A DNA stretch of 64,000 nucleotides from Sinorhizobium fredii NGR234 (GCF_000018545.1 NC_012586.1:558001-622000); one strand, 5' to 3'; positions 44,417 to 53,820 are shown, counted from the first letter of the stretch. Made by a program: numbers and translations. Notes: generated from the sequence alone by a model not told the origin.

Positions 44417-45859
44417 TCAATGTTGGCACTTGGGAGCGGTTTCATGTGGCCCTTTGTTCTCGAGATTTATTACTCGTGCCGATAGCTTCTCGGCGATGTC
44501 CCGGTCGTGTGTAACCAACAGGACAGCGAGGCCGGTTTCCCTGACGATCTCCTGCAGGAATGAGATCACCTCTTTCTGGCTGACGGGATCGAGCCGTGAA
44601 GTCGCCTCGTCGGCGAAGAGAAAGGCCGGATTGAGCAGCAGCGCGCGCAACAACGCAAAACGCTGCAGCTCGCCGCCCGAAAGGTGGCCGGGCAGACGAT
44701 CGAGAAGAATTTCCGGCAGGCGCAAGCGGTCCAGCAATCCCTTGACTGCCGTCCATTCCTTGGCATGGAGGCGCACCAGATCGGTGAGCCCTTTGCGGAT
44801 CGTCTGATGCGACGCGAACGCGGCGGGCGGATCCTGGTAGAGCTTCTGGAAGCGGAGGGGCGACACTCCCGCCTTGCGCTCGACCACTCCTGCATCAGGC
44901 GGGGTCAGGCCAAGAAGGATATTGCCGACCGTCGTCTTGCCGCAGCCGCTCGGCCCGAAGATCGAGACGATATCGCCGGCAGCGACCGCAATATCCAGAT
45001 CGGAGAAGAGGATCCTGTTAGCATATCGCTTCGCCAGCCCGCGACCGGCAAGGATGACCTCGCCGAAGGCCGATGACGCCCGCCGCCCCCAGCTTGCGGG
45101 CTCAGAGGCGAGAAGCGCCTTCGTATAGGCGTGCTCGGGCGCTTGGAGCAGTTTTTCCGCGGGCGCGTATTCGACCAGCCGGCCATCGAGCATGACGCCG
45201 ATCATGCCGCCGAGCGCCCTGGCGACGGCGACGTCATGGGTGATGGTCAGCAGCAAACGACCCGCTTCGGCCTCCTGTTTCAGGCGTGCCGTCACCGAGT
45301 CCCGCAGCGCCGTGTCGAGACCCTTCGTCGGCTCATCCGCGATCAGAAGCTCGCTGTCGGCGGCGTGCGCCATCGCGATCGCCGCCCGCTGTCCCATGCC
45401 GCCTGACATCTGAAAGGGATAAAGCGCTTCCGTAGAGGCAAGGGAAACCCCCGCGAGATTCTCCTTGGCAAGCGCATCGCTCCGCGTGGCATCCTTGTCT
45501 TTGACGAAGCGATGTATTTCTGCCACCTGCGGCAGGACGCGCATGGTCGGATCAAGCGCCAGCCACGGCTCCTGCGGCAGCAGGCAAATGCTCCGGCCCC
45601 AGTGGCGGCGGCGCTGGGCAGGCGTCTCCGCAAAAAGGTCCGTCCCCTTGAAGATCACGCGCCCCGTCGTACGCAGCCCTGGCGGCAAATTGCCCATGAT
45701 AGCCTGGGCGACAAGCGACTTGCCCGATCCACTTTCGCCAAGCAGCGTTAACGGGCGCCCCCTTGCTATCGCAAGGGACACGTCGGACACGATGCGGCCT
45801 TCCAGGGAGTCGATCGACAGAGCGGCAATCGACAGGTTCAGGTTTGCTTGAATGTTCAT
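44417..45859 (-). CDS. Peptide/nickel-type ABC transporter, two ATPase domains in one chain
   Basis: This 480-residue protein has two complete nucleotide-binding domains. The first shows LLGESGSGKSLVAQAIMGNL, QMSGGMGQRAAIAMAHA and LLIADEPTKGLD. The second shows IFGPSGCGKTTVGNILLGLT, LSGGELQRFALLRALLLNP and FLFADEATSRLDP. Separate NikD/NikE or DppD/DppF subunits are thus fused. Its ATG overlaps the permease stop (ATGA), so the genes are translationally coupled. It serves the permeases at 45856 and 46671 and the binding protein at 47622. Confidence 0.92.
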   Translation of the reverse strand: MNIQANLNLSIAALSIDSLEGRIVSDVSLAIARGRPLTLLGESGSGKSLVAQAIMGNLPPGLRTTGRVIFKGTDLFAETPAQRRRHWGRSICLLPQEPWLALDPTMRVLPQVAEIHRFVKDKDATRSDALAKENLAGVSLASTEALYPFQMSGGMGQRAAIAMAHAADSELLIADEPTKGLDTALRDSVTARLKQEAEAGRLLLTITHDVAVARALGGMIGVMLDGRLVEYAPAEKLLQAPEHAYTKALLASEPASWGRRASSAFGEVILAGRGLAKRYANRILFSDLDIAVAAGDIVSIFGPSGCGKTTVGNILLGLTPPDAGVVERKAGVSPLRFQKLYQDPPAAFASHQTIRKGLTDLVRLHAKEWTAVKGLLDRLRLPEILLDRLPGHLSGGELQRFALLRALLLNPAFLFADEATSRLDPVSQKEVISFLQEIVRETGLAVLLVTHDRDIAEKLSARVINLENKGPHETAPKCQH

Positions 45860-46674
45860 GGATGATCTCCCTGGGCGAGAAGCTGAAGGCCGAGGACGAG
45901 CAGGAAGATCAGCATGGCTGGAAGCAGCACATGCACCGGCGCCTCCGCGTAATACGGCAAGAGCTCCACGATCATGCTGCCGAGTTCCGGCGTCGGAGGC
46001 TGTAGCCCAACGCTGATGGCGCTCAAAGTCGACACCGCAATGATGGCCGTAGCCATGGCAAAGGTCGAAAGCGTTGCGATCATCGGTGCGACCACCGGCA
46101 GGACGTAGTTGACGAGGATATAGCGCGAGCCGAAGCCGAGCATGAGCGCCGCCTCGATATGCGGCTGCGCGAGGGCGGACTTCGTCGTCGCCTTAGTCAC
46201 ACGATAGAACTCGACCCACAGGGTCAACGACAGGCCCAGGAACAGCGGGCCGTAATTGCCGGGTGCGAAAGCCAGCAGCAGGAGCACCAGCATCAGACCG
46301 GGCAGTGCCAGCACAATTGTGGCCGTCAGTTCCAGGAACCGCTCTGTCCAGCCGCCTTTCCAGGCGGCGGCAAGACCGAGCAGAACGCCGGGGACCGCGG
46401 CCGCGAGCATGGTCAGGAAAGCGAGGCCGAACGAAAGGCGCGCGCCGTGGGCGAGACGGGCGAGGAGGCTACGCCCGTAGTGATCGGCCCCGAGCAAAAA
46501 GTCGCCACCGAAAGGCGCGAGGCTGGCGCTAAAATCCTGCGCCGCGGGATCGGCAGGAATGAGCACTGGCCCGATGGTCGCAAAACCACCGAGCAGGACG
46601 AGGAGCCCGGCGCCAAACATGCGCCCCGTGGTCAGCCGCCCTTTCGGCCGAGCAATGTCGCCAATCGTGCTCAT
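45856..46674 (-). CDS. Peptide/nickel-type ABC transporter permease (DppC/NikC)
   Basis: This 272-residue permease has the family N-terminal segment followed by FLLGADHYGRSLLARLAHGA, GVLLGLAAAWKGGWTERFLE and the EAA-like AALMLGFGSRYILVNYVLPV, with about five helices. ATG 46674 overlaps the stop of the upstream permease, and its own stop overlaps the ATPase start; the longer upstream frame is not needed. It forms the channel with the product of 46671. Confidence 0.92.
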   Translation of the reverse strand: MSTIGDIARPKGRLTTGRMFGAGLLVLLGGFATIGPVLIPADPAAQDFSASLAPFGGDFLLGADHYGRSLLARLAHGARLSFGLAFLTMLAAAVPGVLLGLAAAWKGGWTERFLELTATIVLALPGLMLVLLLLAFAPGNYGPLFLGLSLTLWVEFYRVTKATTKSALAQPHIEAALMLGFGSRYILVNYVLPVVAPMIATLSTFAMATAIIAVSTLSAISVGLQPPTPELGSMIVELLPYYAEAPVHVLLPAMLIFLLVLGLQLLAQGDHP

Positions 46675-47609
46675 GCCATTCTCCTCATACGCGGATCGAG
46701 CCAATGGGTTAGAAGGTCGACAATGGCGGCGATGACGACGAACATCAGCCCCATGGCCAAGGCTGTCCCCTGCACCATGGGAATGTCCCGCTCGACAACC
46801 GCATGGACCAGGGCGTGACCGATTCCCGGATAGGCAAAAAGCGATTCCACGACGACGACGCCTTCGACGAGGTAGACGGCCTGCAGTGCGATATAGGAAA
46901 CGACAGGGATGGCGGCGTTCCGAAGCCCATGTCGGCGCACGACAACGGACTCCGGCAGACCCTTATACCGGGCGAAGGCGAAATAGGGTGCCCTCGCGAC
47001 AGCAGCGACCGAATTGCGCATGACCCGGCTCGACATGGCGGCGAGCCCGAGAGCGAGCGTCAGCGCGGGAAGCAGCATCTCACGCGCCGAGCCAAAACCG
47101 GCTGGAGGCAACCAGCCGAGCTGCTTCGAAAAGACCAGCATCAGCATCAGGCCGAGCACGAACGGCGGGATGGCGCGGAAGATCACCGCACCCGCCAAAC
47201 CCAGACGGTCAATGGCGCCTCCCGCCTTCAGTCCCGAGAAGAGACCTATGACCGGGCCGATGAGAAGCGATAGCGCGAGCGCCGATGCGGCGAGCCACAC
47301 GGACGCGCCGAGCTGCACCTTCAGCTCATGAATGACGGGCGAGCCCGTGACGAGCGAATGTCCAAGATCAAGGCGCAAGAGGTTGCCAAGCCATTCCAGG
47401 AACTGGGCTACGAGTGGCCGGTCGAGGCCCAGCTCGAGCCTGACCATTTTTGCCGCTTCGGCAATCCGCGCATCCGGTCCATAGCGGCCGGCAGCAATGC
47501 GCATGGCGGCGTCGCCGGGCATCACGCGCATGAGGACGAAACAAAGGGCGCCGACCACGACGGCCACTAGCCCCGCCTGGAGCAGGCGCGCAAGGAGGAA
47601 GTTTCGCAT
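46671..47609 (-). CDS. Peptide/nickel-type ABC transporter permease (DppB/NikB)
   Basis: This 312-residue permease begins with the typical MRNFLLARLLQAGLVAVVVG segment and MRVMPGDAA. It then contains LVAQFLEWLGNLLRLDLGHS, FARYKGLPESVVVRRHGLRN (EAA loop) and LVEGVVVVESLFAYPGIGHA. It is 12 bp downstream of the binding-protein stop. The transported ligand may be a peptide, a metal or a metal-chelate. Confidence 0.92.
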   Translation of the reverse strand: MRNFLLARLLQAGLVAVVVGALCFVLMRVMPGDAAMRIAAGRYGPDARIAEAAKMVRLELGLDRPLVAQFLEWLGNLLRLDLGHSLVTGSPVIHELKVQLGASVWLAASALALSLLIGPVIGLFSGLKAGGAIDRLGLAGAVIFRAIPPFVLGLMLMLVFSKQLGWLPPAGFGSAREMLLPALTLALGLAAMSSRVMRNSVAAVARAPYFAFARYKGLPESVVVRRHGLRNAAIPVVSYIALQAVYLVEGVVVVESLFAYPGIGHALVHAVVERDIPMVQGTALAMGLMFVVIAAIVDLLTHWLDPRMRRMA

Positions 47610-47621
47610 TGTGGCTCCCCG

Positions 47622-49142
47622 TTAGTCTGCCCAGCGGATAGCCGACAGGCCGTAGTTCACCTCAAGGGGATCGACCTGGACGCCAGAGACCCTCTTGTTC
47701 GAGACGATGGCGAGCTCCGACCAGGTGACTGGTATGCTCGGCAGTTCTTGCTGCAGGATCTCGACGGCGCGGCCCTGAAGCGGAGCTCGGGCCGCCGCAT
47801 CGCTCGTCGCAGCAAGTTGTTCGACAACGCTCTGGATTTCCTTGTTGTCCCAGCCCATCGAACCCCAGTCGCTTCCGCCGGGACCGTAGTCCTGGAGCAG
47901 CGTGCCGACGGGATCCGGCACGATGGAGTAGAGCCGCGATATCAGCCCCATCTCCAGTGTTCCGTCCTGGTGACGCGCCGGAATTTCCGAGCTATTGCCC
48001 ACGGATACTTTTGCCTCGATCCCCACCTGTCTGAGCTGAGCCTGCAGTGCCGTCGCGATGGGCGGCAGTTCGGGCCAACTTGAATAGGTCAGCAGCGTCA
48101 CGCTGAACCGCTTGCCATCCTTTTCCAGAATACCGTCGCTGCCGGCTCTCCAGCCCGCGGCAGCCAGGAGTTCTTTCGCCTTGTCTACGTCCCGCACGAG
48201 CGGCTGGACGTCGGGGGAATTCCAGCCCTTCATCGCAGGCGGGAATAGCTGGGTTGCAGCAAGATCGGGGTTGCGCAGGATCACCTTGGTAATCCCGGCG
48301 CGGTCGATCGCTGCACTGATCGCCTGCCGCTCCTCAATCTGGTCGAAAAATGGGGACGCCGCATTGAGCTTGAGAATGCGCGTGCGGGGGATGGTGGCAA
48401 TCTGCACATCGAGTCTCGGATTGGCTTTGAGACGATCCACCGAGACCGGCAGCATCGAAAAGGCCAGATCGACTTCGCCGCTTTCCGCCATCAGCGCTCG
48501 GGTCTCGCCTTGTCCCACTGCGAGATAGCTGACTTCCTCGATCGCGGGCTTGCCGCCCCACCACCCGCCGGAGGCCTGCAACTCCAAGCGTGCCGGAGCG
48601 GTGAGGCTTTTCACCTTGTAGGGTCCGGACCCAACAATCTGCGTGACTTTGCCCGCCGCATCGAATGAAGACGGCGCCAGCACGATGGTGCTGAAATGCA
48701 CGAGATAGGCGGGCAGAGCAGAGAATGGTTTCGTCAGCCTGATTACTACGTCACGACCGTCACTGGCGATGTCTTCAATCGGCGCCTGAGCCAGCACACC
48801 GACGCCTGCAAGGGCTCGCTGCAGACTGGCCGCTGCCGCTTCCCCCGTCACGGGCATGCCGTCGTGGAAACGCGCATTCTCACGGAGTGTAAAGCGCCAT
48901 GTCAGACCATCGCCACTGACGCTCCACCGATTCGCCAGAGCGGGCACGATCTCGCCTTCGTGGTTGGCGGTCACGAGCGTTTCGGCGACTTGCAATCGGC
49001 TGAAGACATAACCGGTCTGGGCCGGATCAATGCCGGTAATCTCCCATGGGCCGGCAACCTTGAGCACCTCGGCATGGGCCGGGTTAAGCGACGCGGCGAC
49101 GCTGAGTGCAACCGTAGTGAACAGCACGCGCAGTGTGCGCAT
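47622..49142 (-). CDS. Periplasmic substrate-binding protein, family 5 (peptide/nickel type)
   Basis: This 506-residue binding protein has a signal peptide (MRTLRVLFTTVALSVAASLN, cleavage near AHA) and the family 5 core: LANRWSVSGDGLTWRFTLRE, NARFHDGMPVTGEAAAASLQ, GSGPYKVKSLTAPARLELQ. It is first in the operon and probably sets ligand specificity. Two AT-rich dyads at 49209-49252 lie in its upstream region, shared with a copper-type operon on the other strand. The setting hints at a metal or metallophore ligand. Confidence 0.9.
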   Translation of the reverse strand: MRTLRVLFTTVALSVAASLNPAHAEVLKVAGPWEITGIDPAQTGYVFSRLQVAETLVTANHEGEIVPALANRWSVSGDGLTWRFTLRENARFHDGMPVTGEAAAASLQRALAGVGVLAQAPIEDIASDGRDVVIRLTKPFSALPAYLVHFSTIVLAPSSFDAAGKVTQIVGSGPYKVKSLTAPARLELQASGGWWGGKPAIEEVSYLAVGQGETRALMAESGEVDLAFSMLPVSVDRLKANPRLDVQIATIPRTRILKLNAASPFFDQIEERQAISAAIDRAGITKVILRNPDLAATQLFPPAMKGWNSPDVQPLVRDVDKAKELLAAAGWRAGSDGILEKDGKRFSVTLLTYSSWPELPPIATALQAQLRQVGIEAKVSVGNSSEIPARHQDGTLEMGLISRLYSIVPDPVGTLLQDYGPGGSDWGSMGWDNKEIQSVVEQLAATSDAAARAPLQGRAVEILQQELPSIPVTWSELAIVSNKRVSGVQVDPLEVNYGLSAIRWAD

Positions 49143-49208
49143 TCAGACCTCCAATCATTTTTTCCGTGACGAAAATGGGTACGAGTGCATGTGCCCGCTC
49201 CCTCGATA

Positions 49209-49252
49209 TGTTACGTTATTACGTTCGTCAATTGGAAAGTTACGTAATAACA
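49209..49252. promoter_or_regulatory. Paired AT-rich inverted sites between metal-type operons (Zur-like)
   Basis: GTTATTACGT (49215-49224) and its inverted copy ACGTAATAAC (49242-49251) face each other across 17 bp. Each belongs to a 15-bp stretch resembling the alphaproteobacterial Zur box TGTTATANTATAACA: by eye, box 1 (49209-49223) has about 10 of 14 matches and box 2, read on the minus strand, about 11 of 14. They lie between the binding-protein start (49142) and the DUF2946 start (49334). Confidence 0.5.
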
Positions 49253-49333
49253 TTATGAGCCGTCACGGATGTCGACGCGTATAAGCCGGCAGGCAGCGGT
49301 GACTTTTCGCTGCAACTGTGCGATGGGCAATTC

Positions 49334-49735
49334 ATGATCACCATGCGGGGCATAGTAGGGGACAGGATAACGGCGACGGCGATTGCGCTGCTGTTCGCGT
49401 ATCTGTTGCTGCTGCAGGGGCTCTTGTCGGGCACGTCGCAAGGTGCGATGGCGGCCGCCGCTGTCGATCCTCTCCACGAAATCTGCTTCTCGTCGGGATC
49501 CATTGGCCAGGCACGGGACGATGGCACTCCGGCCAAAAAATCGAGCAATTGCCCTTGTGGTACTCTCTGTCGCCTCGCCTCGACCGACATGCCGGCGATC
49601 CTCGGCGGCGAGAACCCTGTCGCTCTTGCCGCCGTTGACATTCCAGTCGGGGTTGTGCCTTCTCCTGAAGAAGTCGCGTCAACCACGCTTCGGCGATTGA
49701 TCGCCGAGCCTCGCGCGCCTCCCTTCTTCTCCTGA
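49334..49735 (+). CDS. DUF2946-like small cysteine-containing protein
   Basis: This 133-residue protein has an N-terminal membrane or signal segment (ATAIALLFAYLLLLQGLLSG) and two cysteine-bearing motifs, DPLHEICFSSGS and NCPCGTLCR, characteristic of DUF2946-type proteins that travel with copper genes. It is the first gene of a plus-strand operon (DUF2946, PepSY protein, YcnI, CopC-CopD). The cysteines and nearby histidine may bind a metal in the periplasm. The family assignment is from pattern memory. Confidence 0.7.
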   Translation: MITMRGIVGDRITATAIALLFAYLLLLQGLLSGTSQGAMAAAAVDPLHEICFSSGSIGQARDDGTPAKKSSNCPCGTLCRLASTDMPAILGGENPVALAAVDIPVGVVPSPEEVASTTLRRLIAEPRAPPFFS

Positions 49736-49801
49736 CATCGCCGTTACCATCGCCGACCCGCCTTCGCGGATTGGCCGCGTTTTGATGTTTTGGAGTCACC
49801 A

Positions 49802-51172
49802 ATGACCGACCTGACCATTGGGCAGGAGAGCACCGGCGCTGCCGTGCGATCCGCGTCCGACCTTTATCGCGCCGTCTGGCGCTGGCATTTCTATGCGGGG
49901 CTGCTTGTCCTGCCTTTCATGATTACCCTGGCGATCACCGGGGCGCTTTATCTCTTCCGCGACGAGATCGACGCGGTCGTCCACGCCAACCTGAAGCAGG
50001 TCGAAGTCCGAGAGGGCGAGGCGAAGGCGACCCCGTCGGCGATGGTGGCCGCGGCGCTGGCCGCCCATCCGGGCACAGCCGTCAAGTTCACCGACCCGGC
50101 GTCGCCAGTCTCCTCCGCGGAGATCACGGTCAGCACCGAGGCTGAGGGCAAGCTTGCCGTCTATGTCGATCCGTACAGCGGAAAAGTGCTGGGCGCGCTC
50201 CCGGATCGCGGCACGATCATGTGGACGATCCGCTATCTGCACAGCCTCAAATATTTCGGATCGTTCAGCCGCGCCCTGATCGAGATCGCCGGTGGCTGGT
50301 CCATCCTGCTGGTCGGCACGGGCATCTATCTCTGGTGGCCGCGCCGGCAGACGGGCGGCGTGCTCAGCGTCCGCGGCACCCCGAAGCGGCGGGTGTTCTG
50401 GCGCGATACCCATGCGGTCACCGGTATCTTCGTCGGCTTCTTCATCGCCTTCCTCGCCGTCACCGGCATGCCCTGGTCCGGCGTCTGGGGCGCCAAGGTC
50501 AACGAATGGGCGAACGGCAACAATTTCGGCTATCCGGCCGGGGTCCGTGTCGCCGTGCCGATGTCCGACGAACATCTCGACCACGTCGCCAAGACCTCCT
50601 GGTCGCTCGAGCAGGCGCAGGTGCCGCAGTCGCCCGGCGATCAGCATGGCGCAACGCCGATCGGCCTCGACGAAGCCGTCGCGACCTTCGATCGTCTGGG
50701 CCTGCATCACGGCTACACGGTTGCCATCCCCGCGACGCCGACCGGCGTCTATACCGGTTCCGTCTATCCCGACGATCTGTCGCAGCAGCGCGTCGTGCAT
50801 CTCGATCAATATTCCGGAAAGCCGCTCCTCGACACGAGCTATTCGGACTACGGCCCGCTCGGCAAGTGGCTCGAATGGGGCATCAATGTGCACATGGGAC
50901 AGGAGTTCGGGCGGGTGAACCAGATCGTGCTCCTTGTAGCCTGCATCGCCATTATCGCTCTCGCCGTATCTGCCGGCATCATGTGGTGGAAGCGCCGGCC
51001 GGCGGGGTCGCTTGGCGTGCCGCCGATGCCATCCGACAAACGGGTGTTTCGCGGGCTGCTGGCGATCCTGGTCGCTGGCGGTATTGTCTTTCCGCTGGTC
51101 GGAGTTTCGCTGGTGATTATGCTTGCCTTGGATTGGAGCTACTCGAAGCTTTCGAGGCAGCGAAGCGCGTAA
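49802..51172 (+). CDS. PepSY-associated transmembrane protein
   Basis: This 456-residue membrane protein has the PepSY_TM layout: VWRWHFYAGLLVLPFMITLA with ITGALYLFRDE at the N-terminus, a periplasmic PepSY-like segment (VYVDPYSGKVLGALPDRGTI), HSLKYFGSFSRALIEIAGGW, a helix ending IYLWWPRR, and GIMWWKRRPAGSLG near the C-terminus. Relatives (PiuB type) are often iron- or copper-regulated reductases or uptake helpers. It lies between DUF2946 and YcnI genes in a copper-type operon. Confidence 0.87.
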   Translation: MTDLTIGQESTGAAVRSASDLYRAVWRWHFYAGLLVLPFMITLAITGALYLFRDEIDAVVHANLKQVEVREGEAKATPSAMVAAALAAHPGTAVKFTDPASPVSSAEITVSTEAEGKLAVYVDPYSGKVLGALPDRGTIMWTIRYLHSLKYFGSFSRALIEIAGGWSILLVGTGIYLWWPRRQTGGVLSVRGTPKRRVFWRDTHAVTGIFVGFFIAFLAVTGMPWSGVWGAKVNEWANGNNFGYPAGVRVAVPMSDEHLDHVAKTSWSLEQAQVPQSPGDQHGATPIGLDEAVATFDRLGLHHGYTVAIPATPTGVYTGSVYPDDLSQQRVVHLDQYSGKPLLDTSYSDYGPLGKWLEWGINVHMGQEFGRVNQIVLLVACIAIIALAVSAGIMWWKRRPAGSLGVPPMPSDKRVFRGLLAILVAGGIVFPLVGVSLVIMLALDWSYSKLSRQRSA

Positions 51173-51294
51173 GCGGGCCGACTGACCTGTATCAATGCAA
51201 TTTGCCATGGCGCGAAGCAAACCTGCCTGCGACGACACGATCGGGCTTTCCGCTCGCGCCATACTGCAACACGACAATTGCAACGGAGAACACC

Positions 51295-51825
51295 ATGTTG
51301 AAATCCCTCATAAGCGCCGCTGCCCTGACCGTCCTCGGCGCGACTGCCGCGTCCGCCCACTCCACCCTCGAAGTGACGGATGCCCATGTCGGGTCCTCCT
51401 ACAAAGCGGTGATCCGCGTTCCGCATGGTTGCGAGGGCAAGCCGACGATCGCGGTCCGTGTCCAGGTTCCGGAAGGAATGATTGCGGCAAAGCCGATGCC
51501 GAAGACCGGCTGGACGCTGGAAAAGATCAAGGGTCCCTACGAGAAGTCCTATGACTACTTCGGCACGCCGATGAAAGAGGGCGTAAAGGAGATCGTCTGG
51601 AAAGGCGGCAGTCTCGCTGACGACGAATATGACGAGTTCGTGTTCCGCGCCTTCCTGACCGACAGCCTGCCCGTCGGCAAGACGATCTACGTGCCGGTGG
51701 TGCAGGAATGCCCGGAGGGTGCGGCCGAGCGCTGGATCGAGATTCCGAAAGAAGGGCAGTCGAGTGACGAGCTGGAATTTCCGGCGCCTGGGATCAAGCT
51801 GCTTGAAAAGCAGAGCGCGCACTGA
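51295..51825 (+). CDS. YcnI-family (DUF1775) copper-associated exported protein
   Basis: This 176-residue protein has a signal peptide (MLKSLISAAALTVLGATAAS) whose mature end begins AHSTLEV, giving the N-terminal histidine expected in YcnI-type copper-binding proteins. The domain contains KAVIRVPHGCEGKPTIAVRV, PKTGWTLEKIKGPYEKSY and VVQECPEGAAERWIEIP. YcnI is thought to receive or hand over copper in the periplasm next to YcnJ (CopC-CopD), which is encoded immediately downstream. ATG 51295 follows ACGGAGAA. Confidence 0.92.
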   Translation: MLKSLISAAALTVLGATAASAHSTLEVTDAHVGSSYKAVIRVPHGCEGKPTIAVRVQVPEGMIAAKPMPKTGWTLEKIKGPYEKSYDYFGTPMKEGVKEIVWKGGSLADDEYDEFVFRAFLTDSLPVGKTIYVPVVQECPEGAAERWIEIPKEGQSSDELEFPAPGIKLLEKQSAH

Positions 51826-51869
51826 TCAAGGCTAAATGGCCGCACAGGTCCGCTAACCGGGGAGCACGC

Positions 51870-53477
51870 ATGGCGCTCATGTCACCGATCGTCTCTCGCC
51901 TGGCGAGGCTGTTGGTGATCGCACTGTGCGGGCTTCTCGCGCAGGTTGCCGTGGCCTCAGCGCATGCGACGCTCAACTCGAGCGACCCAAAGGACGGCGC
52001 GGTTGTCGACGCCGCGCCATCTTTCTACGCGCTGACGTTTAGCGAGCCGGTGTCGCCGCTCTCTCTGAGGCTCGTTCGGCCGGACGGGTCGTCGATTCCG
52101 CTCGACCGGTTCGAGGTGAAGGATCGAACCGTCGAAATCGCCGCGCCGGCGGATCTCGGCCGCGGGACCCATGTGCTGAGCTGGCGGGTGACCTCCGCGG
52201 ACGGGCACCCGATCGGCGGATCGGTCGTGTTTTCGATCGGTCTGGCAAGCTCTGCGCCGCCGCTGGTCGGCGACCAGATCGACTGGGCTGTGCGTGCCGG
52301 CGTGCTGGCAGGAAGGATCGCGCTGTACGTTGGCCTGTTCATCGGTGTCGGCGGCGCGTTTTCGTTGTGCTGGCTCTTCGGCGGCTCTCGATCCGGCCGC
52401 AATGTCGTTGCAGGCACTCTTGTCATCGGGGCTCTTGGCGCGCTCGGTTCTGTCGGCTTCCAGGGCCTCGATGCGCTGGCCGTCCCGGTAACGCGCATCG
52501 CCGAGCCAATGGTCTGGTCCACGGCGATGGGAACAAGCCTTGCGCACACGGTCATCGCCGCCTTCATCGCTTTTGCCGCGGCGGCATTGGCTCTTCTCAA
52601 AAAGGGACAGTTTTCGCGCGTGCCGTCGCTCGCCGCACTCATCCTTGCGGGTGCGGCATTGTCGCTCAGCGGCCACGCGGCTGCTGCCGAGCCGCAATGG
52701 CTGATGCGACCGGCAGTCTTCCTGCACGCCATGGCAATCAGCTTCTGGGTAGGATCGCTCGCACCTCTAGCCCTTGCACTGAGGCGCGGCGACCCGGCCG
52801 CCGTTCCCGGACTGCGTCGCTTCTCAACGGCCATCCCGCTCCTGCTCGTCGTGCTTATAGCTGCGGGAGCTGTGCTGGCCATCGTGCAGGTGGAGAAGCC
52901 CCAGGCCCTCGTCGATACCGCCTATGGCCGGGTGTTTCTGATCAAACTCGGCCTGCTTGTCGGATTGTCCCTGCTGGCTGCCGCCAATCGTTGGCGTTTG
53001 ACCAAACCGGTTGTGGCCGGCGATGGCCGCGCCACCAAGCGGCTGGTTCGCTCGATCGCCGCGGAAACGGCGATCGTGCTCTTGATTTTTGCAGTCGTGG
53101 CCTGCTGGCGCTTCACGCCGCCGCCGCGCGCCCTGGCGGCCGCTGCGGCCCAGCCCGCGACCGTGCACATCCACGCCGACGAGGCGATGGCATTCGTTCA
53201 GGTCATGCCCGGACGTGCCGGCGACGTGACGGTGTCGATCGGCGTCCTCTCCGGCGAGTTCCAGCGGCTCGATGCGAAGGAGGTGACCCTTGTCCTTTCC
53301 AAGCCCGATTCCGGCGTCGAGCCGTTCAGACGGGCGGCCGGCCGTCGTGACGAAGCGACCTGGCGGATCGACCATATGACCATCCCGCTGCCGGGAACCT
53401 GGCGTGTCCGCGTCGACATCCTGATCAGCGACTTCGACAAGGTCAGCCTCGAAGATCAGATCAGCATCAGGCCGTGA
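51870..53477 (+). CDS. CopC-CopD fusion (YcnJ-like) copper uptake protein
   Basis: This is a 535-residue fusion. After a signal peptide, residues about 31-125 are a CopC domain starting at the mature histidine (SAHATLNSSDPKDGAVVDAA) with DGHPIGGSVVFS carrying a second histidine ligand. The rest is a CopD-like domain of about eight helices (GRIALYVGLFIGVGGAFSLC, SGHAAAAEPQWLMRPAVFLH with HA, FLIKLGLLVGLSLLAAANRW) and a periplasmic tail. Such fusions import copper. It lies 44 bp after YcnI. Confidence 0.93.
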   Translation: MALMSPIVSRLARLLVIALCGLLAQVAVASAHATLNSSDPKDGAVVDAAPSFYALTFSEPVSPLSLRLVRPDGSSIPLDRFEVKDRTVEIAAPADLGRGTHVLSWRVTSADGHPIGGSVVFSIGLASSAPPLVGDQIDWAVRAGVLAGRIALYVGLFIGVGGAFSLCWLFGGSRSGRNVVAGTLVIGALGALGSVGFQGLDALAVPVTRIAEPMVWSTAMGTSLAHTVIAAFIAFAAAALALLKKGQFSRVPSLAALILAGAALSLSGHAAAAEPQWLMRPAVFLHAMAISFWVGSLAPLALALRRGDPAAVPGLRRFSTAIPLLLVVLIAAGAVLAIVQVEKPQALVDTAYGRVFLIKLGLLVGLSLLAAANRWRLTKPVVAGDGRATKRLVRSIAAETAIVLLIFAVVACWRFTPPPRALAAAAAQPATVHIHADEAMAFVQVMPGRAGDVTVSIGVLSGEFQRLDAKEVTLVLSKPDSGVEPFRRAAGRRDEATWRIDHMTIPLPGTWRVRVDILISDFDKVSLEDQISIRP

Positions 53478-53592
53478 ATTGACTGCCCGTCCTCCGCAAC
53501 ACGATACCTTGACCCGGCGTCTGCCGGTAACGTCGCCTCCCGATGCCGCCGATGCGGTAGATTGTTCGCCTCTGCGCGCATGGCTGTGACAC

Positions 53593-53820
53593 ATGGGAAG
53601 ACTGACAATCATCGCGGCTGCATTTTTATGGATCGTCGGGTCGTCCGCTTGGGCCCATGAAACGCGTGCGCCCAGGAACGACTCGGGAATTCCCATCCCC
53701 TTCGTGACGCATGGCGAGATGGCAGTGCTGTCCTCCTATCGCCATGACATCTTGGCGCTCGGTGCCGTTGCATGGAAATCGCTACGAAGCTTACGGGCAG
53801 ACCTTAGCCGCCGCGCTTGA
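53593..53820 (+). pseudogene. Remnant of a copper-operon-associated exported protein
   Basis: The frame begins with a good signal peptide (MGRLTIIAAAFLWIVGSSAW, then AHE) and continues GIPIPFVTHGEMAVLSSYRH, a motif I associate with a small protein that follows YcnJ-type genes in rhizobia. The coding quality stops at about 53757 and the frame ends at 53820, far short of the usual length. A different coding-like stretch in another frame (VPLHGNRYEAYGQTLAAALD, about 53757-53840) suggests a rearrangement junction. Confidence 0.5.

Noticed and set aside
49796..51825. Long frames overlapping the PepSY and YcnI genes (minus 49796-51283 and plus 50221-51825)
   Set aside because: The real genes have signal peptides, membrane helices and family motifs in other frames. 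The long plus frame merely runs into YcnI, which has its own start.
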